DNA of 64,000 nucleotides from CAWCDJ01 sp963796675 (GCA_963796675.1 CAWCMS010000013.1:248001-312000), one strand, 5' to 3'. Positions 17,610 through 26,370 are shown, counted from the stretch's first letter. Made by a program: numbers and translations. Notes: a model not told the origin generated them from the sequence alone.

Positions 17610-18157
17610 GCTACTTCTACGTGGGCGTAACGAACGACATCCAGTCCGAGGCCGATCGGGAAGCACTCGGGGCGATTGGGGCGTGTCTGTCGCAAACGTA
17701 TGAAGTGGCCGTTCGCGAGTTGGCGCTGCCTTCGGTGGAGTTCGCCTTCGACCGCCGCCGCAACCAATATTCGTCGATTGCGGTGCTCGCAATGCTCGCA
17801 GAGGTCTGCCCGGCCGATGCCGGGAAGTTGCTGGCGGTCACCGGGCGGGACTTGTTCATTCCGGTGCTGACCTTCGTCTACGGGCAGGCGCAGCTCGACG
17901 GAAGGCTCGGGGTGGTTTCGCTGGCGCGACTGCGCCAGGAGTTTTACGGGCTGCCGCACGACCGGGAAATTCTGATTCACCGCGCGCGAAAAGAGGCGCT
18001 GCACGAAGCCGGCCACCTGTTCGGCCTGGTGCATTGCATGGAGCGGAGCTGCTCAATGTCTCTTTCGACCGGAGTATGGCAGATCGATTCGAAAAATGAC
18101 GCGTATTGCGCGCCCTGTGCGGCGCGTGCACGCCGTAAACCCACGGAGTTGACGTGA
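17606..18157 (+). CDS. amzA: archaemetzincin-type zinc metalloprotease
   Basis: A 183-residue protein with the full archaemetzincin signature: HEAGHLFGLVHC starting at residue 133, then four residues, a second Cys and the Met-turn (SCSM), followed sixteen residues later by CAPC. The three His and Glu134 form the catalytic zinc site; the four Cys form a second, structural zinc site. The sequence before it (LFIPVLTFVYGQAQLDGRLGVVSLARLR) is also typical. Such proteins are small cytoplasmic peptidases whose substrates are unknown; they are common in archaea and patchy in bacteria. It is locked between a histidine kinase (ATGA overlap) and its regulator (stop overlapping the next start), which suggests a role in that pathway. 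Confidence 0.92.
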   Translation: MSYFYVGVTNDIQSEADREALGAIGACLSQTYEVAVRELALPSVEFAFDRRRNQYSSIAVLAMLAEVCPADAGKLLAVTGRDLFIPVLTFVYGQAQLDGRLGVVSLARLRQEFYGLPHDREILIHRARKEALHEAGHLFGLVHCMERSCSMSLSTGVWQIDSKNDAYCAPCAARARRKPTELT

Positions 18158-19512
18158 TGAAGACGCATTGGAAGATCCTGGTGGTGGATGACGAAGAAGT
18201 GATGCGCGAGAGCCTGGCCGCCTGGCTGCGCGAGGATGGCTATGTGGTGGATTCGGCCGCGTCCGGAATGGAGACGGTCGAAAAGGCGCGGACCACCGAC
18301 TACGCGATCTATTTCATCGATCTGAAGATGCCGGGCGGCATGGATGGAATCGAGACCATGATGCAGGTCCGCCGGCTGCATCCGGAAGCATCGATCATCA
18401 TCATCACCGCCTACGCCACGGTGGATACGGCGATCGCCGCCATGAAAGAAGGCGCGCAGGAATACATCGTCAAGCCATGCAATCCGGAAGAGATTTCCCT
18501 GCTGGTGAACCGCATTATCAAGGTGAAGAACCTGCAGCGCGAGAACACCATCCTGCGGAAGAAACTGGCGCGGCAGTATAGCTTCGACGACGTGATCAGC
18601 AAGAATCCGCGCATGCAGGAGATCTTTCAGCTGGCCCACGATATCGCCAGCCTGCGCAGCACCGTGCTGATCCAGGGCGAGAGCGGCACCGGCAAGGAGA
18701 TGGTGGCGCGGGCGATCCACCGCGCCGGCGACCGCGCCGCGGAGCCGTTCGTCGCGGTCTCATGCGCCGCGCTGGCCGAGACGCTGCTCGAATCGGAACT
18801 GTTCGGACATGAAAAAGGCTCGTTCACCGGCGCGGCGCAGCAGAAGCACGGCAAGTTCGAGATGGCGCATGGCGGCACGCTTTTCCTGGACGAGATCGGC
18901 GATATCTCGCCCAAACTGCAGGTGGACCTGCTGCGGGTTCTGCAGGAGCGCTGCTTTTATCGCGTGGGAGGGTCGGAGGAGGTGCGGGTGGATGTGCGAG
19001 TGATCGCCGCCACGCACGTCAACCTGCAGGAGGCCGTAGCGGCGGGACGGTTCCGCGACGATCTCTACTACCGGCTGAACGTGATCGAGATCCGCATTCC
19101 GCCCCTGCGCGAGCGCCGCGAAGACATCCCTCTGCTGGCCAGCCACTTCCTGGAGCGGCTTTCGCACGAACTGGGCAAGGACATCGGCGACATCTCCGAA
19201 GGCGCGCTCAAGGTGCTGATGGACCACAACTGGCCCGGTAATGTGCGCGAGTTGGAGAACGCGATCGAGCGCGCGATGGTGACCTGCCGCGCCAGTATCC
19301 TCACCGAGGACGATTTCACATTCCTGGCGCAAAACGGAACGCCGCGGGCCTGGTCGATCCCGGCCGGAGCGACCCTGCAGGAGATGGAGAAGCAACTGAT
19401 CATTGCGACGCTCGAGCGGGCCGGCGGCAACATCAAAGAGTCGGCGGCGGCGCTGGGGATCGACCGGTCGACCCTCTACGAAAAGATCAAGCGGTACGAT
19501 ATTCCGCGGTAG
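18157..19512 (+). CDS. NtrC-family sigma-54-dependent response regulator
   Basis: A 451-residue activator with three domains. The receiver (1-120) has the acidic pair in VVDDEE and phospho-acceptor Asp about residue 55 in FIDLKMPGG. The AAA+ central domain has Walker A GESGTGKE near 174, an ESELFGHEKGSFTGA loop (GSFTGA instead of the usual GAFTGA sigma-54 contact) and Walker B GGTLFLDEIGD. The C-terminal Fis-type helix-turn-helix is GGNIKESAAALGIDRSTLYEKIKRY. The ATG at 18157 follows a GGAG site at proper spacing; a GTG at 18154 is also in frame. It should activate RpoN promoters on signals from the kinase encoded two genes upstream. Confidence 0.95.
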   Translation: MKTHWKILVVDDEEVMRESLAAWLREDGYVVDSAASGMETVEKARTTDYAIYFIDLKMPGGMDGIETMMQVRRLHPEASIIIITAYATVDTAIAAMKEGAQEYIVKPCNPEEISLLVNRIIKVKNLQRENTILRKKLARQYSFDDVISKNPRMQEIFQLAHDIASLRSTVLIQGESGTGKEMVARAIHRAGDRAAEPFVAVSCAALAETLLESELFGHEKGSFTGAAQQKHGKFEMAHGGTLFLDEIGDISPKLQVDLLRVLQERCFYRVGGSEEVRVDVRVIAATHVNLQEAVAAGRFRDDLYYRLNVIEIRIPPLRERREDIPLLASHFLERLSHELGKDIGDISEGALKVLMDHNWPGNVRELENAIERAMVTCRASILTEDDFTFLAQNGTPRAWSIPAGATLQEMEKQLIIATLERAGGNIKESAAALGIDRSTLYEKIKRYDIPR

Positions 19513-19523
19513 GAGCAAAAAGC

Positions 19524-19545
19524 GGGCAGGCAGGAATGCCTGCCC
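19524..19545. repeat. short palindromic repeat between convergent genes
   Basis: A perfect 9-bp inverted repeat, GGGCAGGCA at 19524-19532 and TGCCTGCCC at 19537-19545, with a GGAA loop, sits in the 35-bp gap between the NtrC-type regulator and the convergent mannosidase gene. It shares the GGGCAGGC core with the repeats at 21281 and 45386. Its position suits a bidirectional transcription terminator, although it lacks a clear T run. Confidence 0.7.
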
Positions 19546-19547
19546 CA

Positions 19548-20942
19548 CTACGCGAGCAAACGCGGGTAGCGCGCGTGGATGTCGAGAACCAGTTCGCCGA
19601 ATAGCGTGTTGGCCCAGGCAAACCAGGAGCGCGTGAACTTCGCGGCATCGTCCTTCGAGAAGGATTCATGCATGAAGCCCGTGCCGGCGTGGGTCGCCTT
19701 GAGGGTGGCGAGGCACGCACCGACTTCGGCTTCGTCGCGGCTGGTGAGGGCGCGGGTGATGATGCCGAGCGGCCAGATCATATTCAATCCGGAGTGTGGG
19801 CCGCCCAGGCCCTCGGCCACCTTGCCGCGGTAGAAGTACGGATTGTCGCCGCTCAGCACGAACTTCCGGGTGCGGAGATAGAGCGGGTCATCGGACTTCG
19901 TGCAGCCGAGATAGGGCAGCGAGAGCAGGCTGGGCACGTTGGCATCGTCCTGGAAGAGCTGGTTTCCGAAACCATCGGCCTCATAGGCATAGATCTCGCC
20001 GTATGTGGGACGAACCGCGGTGGCGTATTTCGCGAGCGCTTCCCGCACCTGGGCGGCGAGCGATGCGGCCGAGCGCGCGGCCCCGGCATCGTGCAGCTCG
20101 GTGGAGTGGATCTCGCGCAACTGCTCGAGCGCGGTCACCGCGAACAGGTTCGAGGGGACGAGGAACGGGAAGATGCAGGCGTCGTCGGACGGGCGGAAGC
20201 CGGAGTGGATGAGGCCGTTCGGGCGCGTGGGGTTGCCGTAGCCGCCCTGGGGCAGCGAATCGCCGGGGACAGCGGTTACCCGCTGGAAGGTGTAAGGCCC
20301 GCGGTCGTACAGCCGCTGCTGCTCGCGGAAGGTCTCGACGATCAGCGACGCGGCCTTGCGCCAGTTGTCGTCGAAGATCGAGGCATCGCCGGTCTGCTTC
20401 CAGTAGCCATGGGCGAGGCGCACGGGGTAGCAGAGGGAATCGATCTCCCACTTGCGCTCGTGCAACTCGGGCTTCATTTTGGTGCGGTCTTTGGCCCACT
20501 CGCTGCCGGTGGGGCCGAAGTTGAACGCGTTGGCGTAGGGATCGATCAGGATACACTTCGTCTGCCGGCGGATGACGCCTTCGATCAGGGCACGGAGCTT
20601 GGGGTCGCCCTTGGCGAGCGGCAGGTAGGGCCACACCTGCGCGGTAGAATCGCGCAGCCACATGGCATCGATGTCGCCGGTGACGACGAAGGTATCGGGC
20701 TTGCCGTCGATGGTGCCGGTACGGACGGTAGTATCGAGCGTGTTGGGGAAGCAGTTTTCGAAGAGCCAGGCAAGCTCGGGATCGGCGATGGCCTTCGAGA
20801 CTTCGCGGATTTTGGCTTCAACAGCGTCGCTCGTAAACTTGCGCTTTTCGAGAGAGGGACGGCGGGAGGGATAATCCGCGGGCGCGGCCAGCCCGAGGGA
20901 CGAGACGGCGATCGTCTGAAGAAACGCTCGACGAGTGGACAT
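19548..20942 (-). CDS. glycoside hydrolase family 125, exo-alpha-1,6-mannosidase-like
   Basis: A 464-residue exported enzyme of the metal-independent GH125 family, which removes terminal alpha-1,6-linked mannose. Family hallmarks are GDIDAMWLRDSTAQVWPYLP near the N-terminus, YANAFNFG, KMKPELHERKWEIDSLCYP, LPQGGYGNPTRPNGLIHSGF, RPSDDACIFPFLVPSN and GPHSGLNMIWPLGII. Length agrees with known members. The N-terminus MSTRRAFLQTIAVSSLGLAAP has a twin-arginine motif, so export by Tat is likely. A GTG three codons upstream (20951) is an alternative start. It stands alone between a convergent regulator and DUF2277, downstream of the cox genes. Confidence 0.88.
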   Translation of the reverse strand: MSTRRAFLQTIAVSSLGLAAPADYPSRRPSLEKRKFTSDAVEAKIREVSKAIADPELAWLFENCFPNTLDTTVRTGTIDGKPDTFVVTGDIDAMWLRDSTAQVWPYLPLAKGDPKLRALIEGVIRRQTKCILIDPYANAFNFGPTGSEWAKDRTKMKPELHERKWEIDSLCYPVRLAHGYWKQTGDASIFDDNWRKAASLIVETFREQQRLYDRGPYTFQRVTAVPGDSLPQGGYGNPTRPNGLIHSGFRPSDDACIFPFLVPSNLFAVTALEQLREIHSTELHDAGAARSAASLAAQVREALAKYATAVRPTYGEIYAYEADGFGNQLFQDDANVPSLLSLPYLGCTKSDDPLYLRTRKFVLSGDNPYFYRGKVAEGLGGPHSGLNMIWPLGIITRALTSRDEAEVGACLATLKATHAGTGFMHESFSKDDAAKFTRSWFAWANTLFGELVLDIHARYPRLLA

Positions 20943-20963
20943 GACAGCCACTATGGTAACGGG

Positions 20964-21230
20964 TTATCGGGGGCGTGCGGCAGCGCGGGCGCGGGCCTTG
21001 GCGGCTTCTTCCTCGCGGTTCTTGGGAGGAGCCGCGGTATCGAGCGCGAACAGGAGACGGGATGCCGCGGCGGCTACCTCATCCACCGCAGCCTGGAAAG
21101 CCGGCTCGTTGCTTTTCGAGGGTCTGTGGAAGCCGCTGATCTTGCGGACGAATTGCAGGGAGGCCGCACGAATCTCCTCCGGAGTTACGGGAGGATCGAA
21201 ATTGAAGAGCGGCTTGATGCTGCGGCACAT
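20964..21230 (-). CDS. DUF2277 family small protein
   Basis: An 88-residue cytoplasmic protein matching the DUF2277 family: MCRSIKPLFNFDPPVTPEEI, then RAASLQFVRKISGFHRPS and an alanine- and arginine-rich end (AAKARARAAARPR). The conserved N-terminal M-C-R-x-I-K-x-L-F-N motif is intact and the length is normal. The function is unknown; the motif has been noted in proteins of many soil bacteria. It is transcribed on the same strand as the cox genes but is separated from them by a palindromic repeat. Confidence 0.85.
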   Translation of the reverse strand: MCRSIKPLFNFDPPVTPEEIRAASLQFVRKISGFHRPSKSNEPAFQAAVDEVAAAASRLLFALDTAAPPKNREEEAAKARARAAARPR

Positions 21231-21240
21231 GAGATGGATC

Positions 21241-21309
21241 AGGCCTCCTGGATTGCAAACATAACTCGCGCCTTCGGGCGCGCGGGCAGGCCAGGAGGCC
21301 TACCCTACT
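21241..21309. repeat. palindromic repeat at the end of the cox operon
   Basis: Outer arms AGGCCTCCTGG (21241-21251) and CCAGGAGGCCT (21291-21301) flank a hairpin with a TTCG loop (CGCGCC at 21267, GGCGCG ending 21282). The right arm continues as CGGGCAGGCCAGGAGGCC followed by TACCCTAC, nearly the same sequence as the arms of the repeat at 45337-45410. It lies between coxD and the DUF2277 gene and overlaps the last bases of coxD. It may end or weaken transcription of the respiratory operon. Confidence 0.75.
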
Positions 21310-21613
21310 ACCGTCCGGGAACGCCGAGGTTACCGCGGGTCGCGTAATCGGCGAAGGTCAGGGTCAGCAGAATCAACAGCCAGAGGAGGCCGCCGATGAC
21401 AACGAGCCGCGTAAGAATCGTGCTGTGGCGGAGGTGCATAAAAAACAGTGCCACCAGCATTGCTTTGCAGACCGCGATCACCAGGGCGGCCACCACGCTG
21501 AAAGCGCCGAGGTCCACAAAGGCAACCGCGGTCGTGAACACGGTCAGAACGATCAGACAGAGAAAGACCAGAGTGTAGGTCTTGACGCTATCGACTTGTA
21601 TATGTCCAGTCAT
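21308..21613 (-). CDS. coxD: cytochrome c oxidase subunit IV (caa3-type)
   Basis: A 101-residue membrane protein with three predicted helices (TYTLVFLCLIVLTVFTTAVAF, VAALVIAVCKAMLVALFFMH and VIGGLLWLLILLTLTFADY). The VCKAMLVALFFMHLRHS segment is typical of prokaryotic subunit IV (CtaF/COX4 pro) of haem-copper oxidases. This small subunit is not catalytic and is thought to stabilise the complex. It is last in the act-cox gene run, 4 bp after coxC. Confidence 0.88.
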   Translation of the reverse strand: MTGHIQVDSVKTYTLVFLCLIVLTVFTTAVAFVDLGAFSVVAALVIAVCKAMLVALFFMHLRHSTILTRLVVIGGLLWLLILLTLTFADYATRGNLGVPGR

Positions 21614-21617
21614 GTTT

Positions 21618-22319
21618 CTATCCGAGGTGACGATCGATCAGGTAGAGCAGCGGGAACAGGAAGATCCACACGATATCGACAAAATGCCAATACAGGCCTA
21701 TCATGTCGACCGGAGTGTAGTACTCCCTGGTATAGATACCCCTACGCGCCATGACAATCAAATAAATCAACAGGCCGGCGCCGACCACCATGTGGAGCGC
21801 ATGCAGGCCGGTCATCGCGAAATACAGCGAGAAGAAGAGCTGCGCATGACCCTGGCCCTCGGCCGGGATTCCTTCGAGGAAGAAGTTCGACTGGCCCGGG
21901 ATGTGGTGTTCCACGAACTTATCGTGCCATTCGAAAGCCTTGATGCCGAGGAACGCCCCGCCCAGGATGAGGGTCAGGATCAGAAACAGGATGATGGCCT
22001 TGCGCTGGCCCAATTGGGAGGCTCGCACAGCCATCACCATGGTGAAGGAGCTGCAAAGGAGCACGACGGTATTGAAGGCTCCGATGTACACGTTGCAACT
22101 GGTGCTCGCCACCGCGAAGATATGCGGATAAGTCGAGCGGTACAGTGTATAGGCGAGAAACAACCCGCCAAAAAACATGATTTCCGTGATGAGGAAGGCC
22201 CACATCCCAAGAACGGAAGCATCCTTCTGCTGCTCGGCCGTATCGAACTGAACGCGCAGCGCGAGTGTCTCTTCGTGGCTATCCAACTTCGACCTCCCCC
22301 AAAACGGTCGAGTAATCAT
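21618..22319 (-). CDS. coxC: cytochrome c oxidase subunit III
   Basis: A 233-residue integral membrane protein with about six or seven helices. Family motifs include GMWAFLITEIMFFGGLF, GAFLGIKAFEWHDK and the C-terminal YWHFVDIVWIFLFPLLYL, which is highly conserved in subunit III. A Y-F-x-M-T-G-L-H-A-L-H segment that precedes helix five is present. The start at 22319 overlaps coxA by 41 bp; a later start would remove residues outside the conserved core. Subunit III supports proton uptake and stability of the oxidase. Confidence 0.92.
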   Translation of the reverse strand: MITRPFWGRSKLDSHEETLALRVQFDTAEQQKDASVLGMWAFLITEIMFFGGLFLAYTLYRSTYPHIFAVASTSCNVYIGAFNTVVLLCSSFTMVMAVRASQLGQRKAIILFLILTLILGGAFLGIKAFEWHDKFVEHHIPGQSNFFLEGIPAEGQGHAQLFFSLYFAMTGLHALHMVVGAGLLIYLIVMARRGIYTREYYTPVDMIGLYWHFVDIVWIFLFPLLYLIDRHLG

Positions 22320-23901
22320 AGGCCTCGTGGGTCACCACGGGAGGCACTTCGAAGTTATGGAGCGGCGGCGGCGAGGGAGTCTTCCACTCGAGCCCGGTAG
22401 CGCCCCAAGGATTCGCGCCGGCCACTGGACCGTAGCGCAGCGACCAGATGAAGTAGATCATCGGAATCACGTATCCGACGGCCAGCACGGAAGCGCCCGC
22501 GGTGGATAGCACGTGAAGCACCTGGAACTCATCCGGGTAGACGTGATAGCGGCGCGGCATCCCGAGGTAGCCGAGGATGAACTGCGGGAAGAAGGTGAGG
22601 TTGAAGCCCAGGAAGATGATCAGGGCGGAGAGCTTTGCCCACCCTTCCGGATACATGCGGCCGGTCATCTTGGGCCACCAGAAGTGCAGGCCGCCGAGGT
22701 AACCCATAATCGCGCCGCCGACCATGATGTAGTGGAAGTGAGCGACCACGAAATAGGTATCGGTCACGTGCACGTCGATGCCGAGGCAGGCCAGAAAGAG
22801 GCCGGTCAATCCGCCGATGGTGAAGAGGCCGATGAAGCCGAACGCGTAGAGCATCGGCGTGGCGTAAGAGATCGACCCTTTATATAAGGTCGCCGTCCAG
22901 TTGAACACCTTGATCGCCGAGGGAATCGCGACGAAGTAGCTCAGGAACGAGAAGACCATGCCGGCGAAGACGGACTGGGTGCTCACAAACAGGTGGTGGC
23001 CCCAAACGAGGAACCCCAGGACGGCGATGGCAACGCTCGAGAAGGCGACGAAGCTGTATCCAAAGACCGGCTTGCGCGAGAACGTCGAGATCAGCTCGCT
23101 GATCACACCCATGGCGGGCAGAATCATGATGTACACCGCCGGGTGCGAGTAGAACCAGAAGAGGTGCTGGAAGAGCACCGGGTCGCCTCCCATGGCGGGA
23201 TCGAAGATGCCGAGGTGCAAGAGGCGCTCGCAAAGCACCAGCACCAGGGTGACGGCCAGCACGGGAGTGCCGAGCACCTGAATCAGGCTGGTGGCATAGT
23301 GGGCCCAAACGAACAGCGGCATGCGGAACCACGTCATGCCGGGCGCGCGCATGCGGTGCACGGTGACGATGAAGTTCAGGCCGGTGAGAATCGACGAGAA
23401 CCCGGCGATGAAGATGCCGAGCGCCGTGGCGATCACCCAGGTATTCGAATACGTGGTGCTGAAGGGAGTGTAGAACGTCCAACCGGTGTCGACGCCGCCC
23501 GCCAGCATGGCGAAGAGAGCGAACAGGCCGCCCACCACCAGCAGGTACCAGCTCAGCAGGTTGATCCTGGGAAACGCCAGGTCTTTGGCGCCGATCATCA
23601 TCGGCAGAAGGAAATTGCCGAGCGTGGCTGGAATGGAGGGGATGAGGAAGAAGAAAATCATCGCCACCCCATGCATGGTGAAGAGCTTGTTGTAAGTCTC
23701 CGAGGAGACCAGGTCTCCGGTGGGCGTGAGCAACTCGAGGCGGATCAGCGTGGCAAAGGCGCCGCCGACGAAGAAGAAGAAAGTAACGGTGGCGAGATAC
23801 AGCAGGCCGATGCGCTTGTGGTCCTTGGTAAGGAGCCAGGACTTGAGGCCGTAGCCGGCATTCAAGTAATTCTCTCGTTCTTGTACCGCTGCGGTGATCA
23901 T
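22279..23901 (-). CDS. coxA: cytochrome c oxidase subunit I, A2-type haem-copper oxidase
   Basis: A 540-residue twelve-helix catalytic subunit that reduces oxygen to water at the haem a3/CuB site. The CuB and crosslink region reads FWFYSHPAVYIMILP: the Glu of A1 enzymes is absent and the YS pair typical of A2-type oxidases (Thermus caa3, Rhodothermus) is present. WGHHLFVS supplies two CuB His, and VAHFHYIMVGG the haem a and a3 ligands. ATG at 23901, 4 bp after the coxB stop, is chosen over upstream in-frame codons that lie within coxB. It receives electrons from the haem of CoxB and, through it, from Alternative Complex III. Confidence 0.95.
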   Translation of the reverse strand: MITAAVQERENYLNAGYGLKSWLLTKDHKRIGLLYLATVTFFFFVGGAFATLIRLELLTPTGDLVSSETYNKLFTMHGVAMIFFFLIPSIPATLGNFLLPMMIGAKDLAFPRINLLSWYLLVVGGLFALFAMLAGGVDTGWTFYTPFSTTYSNTWVIATALGIFIAGFSSILTGLNFIVTVHRMRAPGMTWFRMPLFVWAHYATSLIQVLGTPVLAVTLVLVLCERLLHLGIFDPAMGGDPVLFQHLFWFYSHPAVYIMILPAMGVISELISTFSRKPVFGYSFVAFSSVAIAVLGFLVWGHHLFVSTQSVFAGMVFSFLSYFVAIPSAIKVFNWTATLYKGSISYATPMLYAFGFIGLFTIGGLTGLFLACLGIDVHVTDTYFVVAHFHYIMVGGAIMGYLGGLHFWWPKMTGRMYPEGWAKLSALIIFLGFNLTFFPQFILGYLGMPRRYHVYPDEFQVLHVLSTAGASVLAVGYVIPMIYFIWSLRYGPVAGANPWGATGLEWKTPSPPPLHNFEVPPVVTHEAYDYSTVLGEVEVG

Positions 23902-23905
23902 ATGT

Positions 23906-24895
23906 CTAACGATTCTGCGGGTTGGCGCCCGCACCGGCCGGTGTGATGGCGCCGGTAGTACCGGCTGCCGGCCTTTCTTCCAGCGACTTGATGTACTCGA
24001 TCAGTTGCACGACGCCCTCCTCGGTAACCAGGCCCTGGAAAGTCGGCATCAAGGGCTGGTAGCCGGCCACGATCTTGGCGGCGGGCTGGAGGATGGATTC
24101 GCGGATATACGATTCGTCGGCGCGGACCGTTCCGCCGCCGGCCAGTTGGACGTTACGGCCGTAGAGTCCGACCAGGCTGGGGCAGCGCCCGGAGCCGTCG
24201 GCTTTGTGGCAGTTGACGCAGGCGAGGCTTTCAAAAAGCTTTCCGCCCTCTTCGGCAAGCGAACCGGTGCCGCCGCCGCTCAACCATTTCTGGTAGTCCT
24301 GCGGCTCCATCACATAGACCCAGCCGATCATGCCGGAGTGCTTGGTGCCGCAATATTCGGCGCAAAACAGGTGGAACTTGCCGGTGCGCGTGGGCTTGAA
24401 CCAGGTGGTGGAATAACGGCCCGGCACCACGTCCTGCTTGGTGCGGAAATCCGGCACGTAAAAGCTGTGAATGACGTCTTCGGACGTCATCGTCAGCTTG
24501 ACGGAGCGGCCGAGCGGAATATGCAGCTCGTTGATTTCGCGCCGCCCTTCCATGTGCTGGAGCTTCCACATCCACTGCTTACCGACCACGTAGATGGGAA
24601 TGGCGTCATCGGGCGGACGGCTCTCGCGGAAGAAAATGGCGGCGCCCCAGGCAAACATCACCATGGTGAGGCCGAAGGGAATCACACTCCAGAGAATCTC
24701 CAGCGTCATGCTGCCGTGGACCGGTTCGGGGAGTTCCTGCTCCGAGCGGCGCCGGTAGCGGACGGCGAAAAAGAAAATCGCGGCAAAGATCACGACGGTG
24801 AAGAAGACCCCGACCGCGAGCAGGAAGTAGAGCAGGTGGTCCACTTCGGGCGCGAACGTGGAGGCCTGGTCCGGAAATAGAGGTATTTTTCCCAT
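23906..24895 (-). CDS. coxB: cytochrome c oxidase subunit II with fused cytochrome c domain
   Basis: A 329-residue protein with two N-terminal helices (about 20-45 and 65-88), a periplasmic cupredoxin domain holding the CuA site (CAEYCGTKHSGM, with a His upstream at SFYVPDF) and a C-terminal class I cytochrome c domain with CVNCH and a distal Met in PLMPTFQGL. This is the caa3 arrangement, in which the fused haem accepts electrons directly. The upstream gene order implies that the donor is Alternative Complex III rather than cytochrome bc1. The gene has no cleavable lipoprotein signal that I can see. Confidence 0.94.
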   Translation of the reverse strand: MGKIPLFPDQASTFAPEVDHLLYFLLAVGVFFTVVIFAAIFFFAVRYRRRSEQELPEPVHGSMTLEILWSVIPFGLTMVMFAWGAAIFFRESRPPDDAIPIYVVGKQWMWKLQHMEGRREINELHIPLGRSVKLTMTSEDVIHSFYVPDFRTKQDVVPGRYSTTWFKPTRTGKFHLFCAEYCGTKHSGMIGWVYVMEPQDYQKWLSGGGTGSLAEEGGKLFESLACVNCHKADGSGRCPSLVGLYGRNVQLAGGGTVRADESYIRESILQPAAKIVAGYQPLMPTFQGLVTEEGVVQLIEYIKSLEERPAAGTTGAITPAGAGANPQNR

Positions 24896-24901
24896 GTAGC
24901 G

Positions 24902-25804
24902 TTAGTCGGCCCGCCCCCCACGGCTGCCGCGGCGGGCACTGGCGGCGAGTTGCTTTTTGTCTTTGCGAAAATCGCGGCGGAACACGACGAACAGGAAAGT
25001 CCCGCCGAACAGGACGAAGGCGGCGCCGGCGAAGCGCACCATATTCATTGCCACGGCGCCATATTTGCCGGTGGCCGGATCGTAGTGGAAGCAGAACAGC
25101 AGGACGGCGTCGACCGGGTTGCCGATCTTACGCTCCGACGCCTCCACCAGGCCGAGGCGCATATCGCGCGGCGAATATTCCACGCCGTAAAAGTAGCGCG
25201 AGAGGCGGCCATCGGGAGTGGCGATCATGATGCCGCTGGCGTGCGCGAACTGATCGGTCTTCGGATCGTACTTATAGTGGAAGCCGAGGGAGTCGGTGAG
25301 CGCCTTGATATTGGCTTCGTCACCGGTCAGAAAGTGCCAGCCGTTGGCGCTGCCGGGACGATTGTAGCGGCGAAGATAGCCGGCCTTTTTCGCGGCCGCG
25401 ATCTCGGGAGTATCTTTGGGGTCGAAGCTGAGCGCGATGACTTCGAAATCCTGCCCGGCGTTGAAGGTCACCACCTTGAGGCTGCTTTCCAGGCCATTGA
25501 GGATCTGGGTGCAGAGCATCGGGCAGCGGTAGTAGACCGGCGCGATAATGACTGGCTTGTTGTCGTGAAAGTAAGTGGAGAGCGGTACGGTCTTGCCGTA
25601 CTCGTCGCGGAAGGTGAGATCGAGCGGAATCTGCTGGTCGAGCTTCTGATCGATTCCGACGCCCTGGAGCGCACCGGGAATGGAGAGCTTCAGGTTGCCG
25701 TCCTGCATGCTGAGGGACGGTTGAGCGGGTGCCGGCTGGCCCGGCTGGGCGGACGCAGCGAGCGCCGCCAGGACCAACGTGAGGATGGTATTACGTAACA
25801 TCAC
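24902..25804 (-). CDS. sco: SCO1/SenC-family copper chaperone with C-terminal membrane anchor
   Basis: A 300-residue thioredoxin-fold protein that delivers copper to the CuA site of subunit II. After a signal peptide (LTLVLAALAASAQP) it has the metal-binding pair CPMLC, the strand VIALSFDPKDTPEIA and a downstream His-containing segment FAHASGIMIATPDGRLSRYFYGVEY. A hydrophobic stretch near residues 258-276 (FAGAAFVLFGGTFLFVVF) before a basic tail adds a C-terminal membrane anchor; the signal at the other end may also remain. It overlaps the gene before by 4 bp and lies 6 bp before coxB, which fits a chaperone made together with its client. Confidence 0.9.
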   Translation of the reverse strand: MMLRNTILTLVLAALAASAQPGQPAPAQPSLSMQDGNLKLSIPGALQGVGIDQKLDQQIPLDLTFRDEYGKTVPLSTYFHDNKPVIIAPVYYRCPMLCTQILNGLESSLKVVTFNAGQDFEVIALSFDPKDTPEIAAAKKAGYLRRYNRPGSANGWHFLTGDEANIKALTDSLGFHYKYDPKTDQFAHASGIMIATPDGRLSRYFYGVEYSPRDMRLGLVEASERKIGNPVDAVLLFCFHYDPATGKYGAVAMNMVRFAGAAFVLFGGTFLFVVFRRDFRKDKKQLAASARRGSRGGRAD

Positions 25805-26370
25805 GGTTTCTCCGCGGTATGGGCAGCTCCCTTCGATGCAGGGGTCTGCGGCGCGGCGGCCGCGGGAGCAGAAGCGTTCAGTTCCGGCGCAAGCGGACCG
25901 CCGGGCTGTTGCATGATGGGACCCAGACCGCTTTCAGTAGGAACATCGGCCTTGTCTGTGGCAGGCGCCTGCGGACGCGAAGGCAGTCCCTGCCTGGCCA
26001 AAATATCGATGGCCACATCGATGGGCACGTGGATAATACCGTGCTGCCGATCGATCCAGCTATAACTGTTGAGCACCTGGTCTTCGGCGGCGTGGAAGCG
26101 CTGCAGGTTCAGCACGGGCGTGCGCTCCAGTGTGGGTGCTGGTGGAAGCGAACGCGCGTCATCGAGCGCGATGGTCGGCATGGGACCACCGAACGTGGAT
26201 TCGAAATAACGGAAAAGTCCGAACAGCAGGGCGACGGCGAAAATGCAGAGCAGCACGAGGGAGATGGCAAAGCGGCTGATGGCCCATGCGTTGACGTCGC
26301 GGACCTCATAGCCGAGCTGGTGGCCTTCGAGGCCGGCATGTTCTTCGTGACGATCGTGTCTATCGGCCAT
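25801..26370 (-). CDS. small membrane-anchored protein of the ACIII-oxidase operon, function unknown
   Basis: A 189-residue protein with a His- and Glu-rich cytoplasmic N-terminus (ADRHDRHEEHAGLEGHQLGYEV), one transmembrane helix at about residues 34-56 and a periplasmic part. The periplasmic segment VLNSYSWIDRQHGIIHVPID, followed by AIDILARQGLPSRP, looks conserved, and the last 50 residues are Pro- and Ala-rich. I do not recognise a named family. It sits between actF (11-bp overlap) and sco (4-bp overlap), so it is probably an accessory subunit or assembly factor of the complex III-oxidase supercomplex. That role is inferred from position only. Confidence 0.75.
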   Translation of the reverse strand: MADRHDRHEEHAGLEGHQLGYEVRDVNAWAISRFAISLVLLCIFAVALLFGLFRYFESTFGGPMPTIALDDARSLPPAPTLERTPVLNLQRFHAAEDQVLNSYSWIDRQHGIIHVPIDVAIDILARQGLPSRPQAPATDKADVPTESGLGPIMQQPGGPLAPELNASAPAAAAPQTPASKGAAHTAEKP

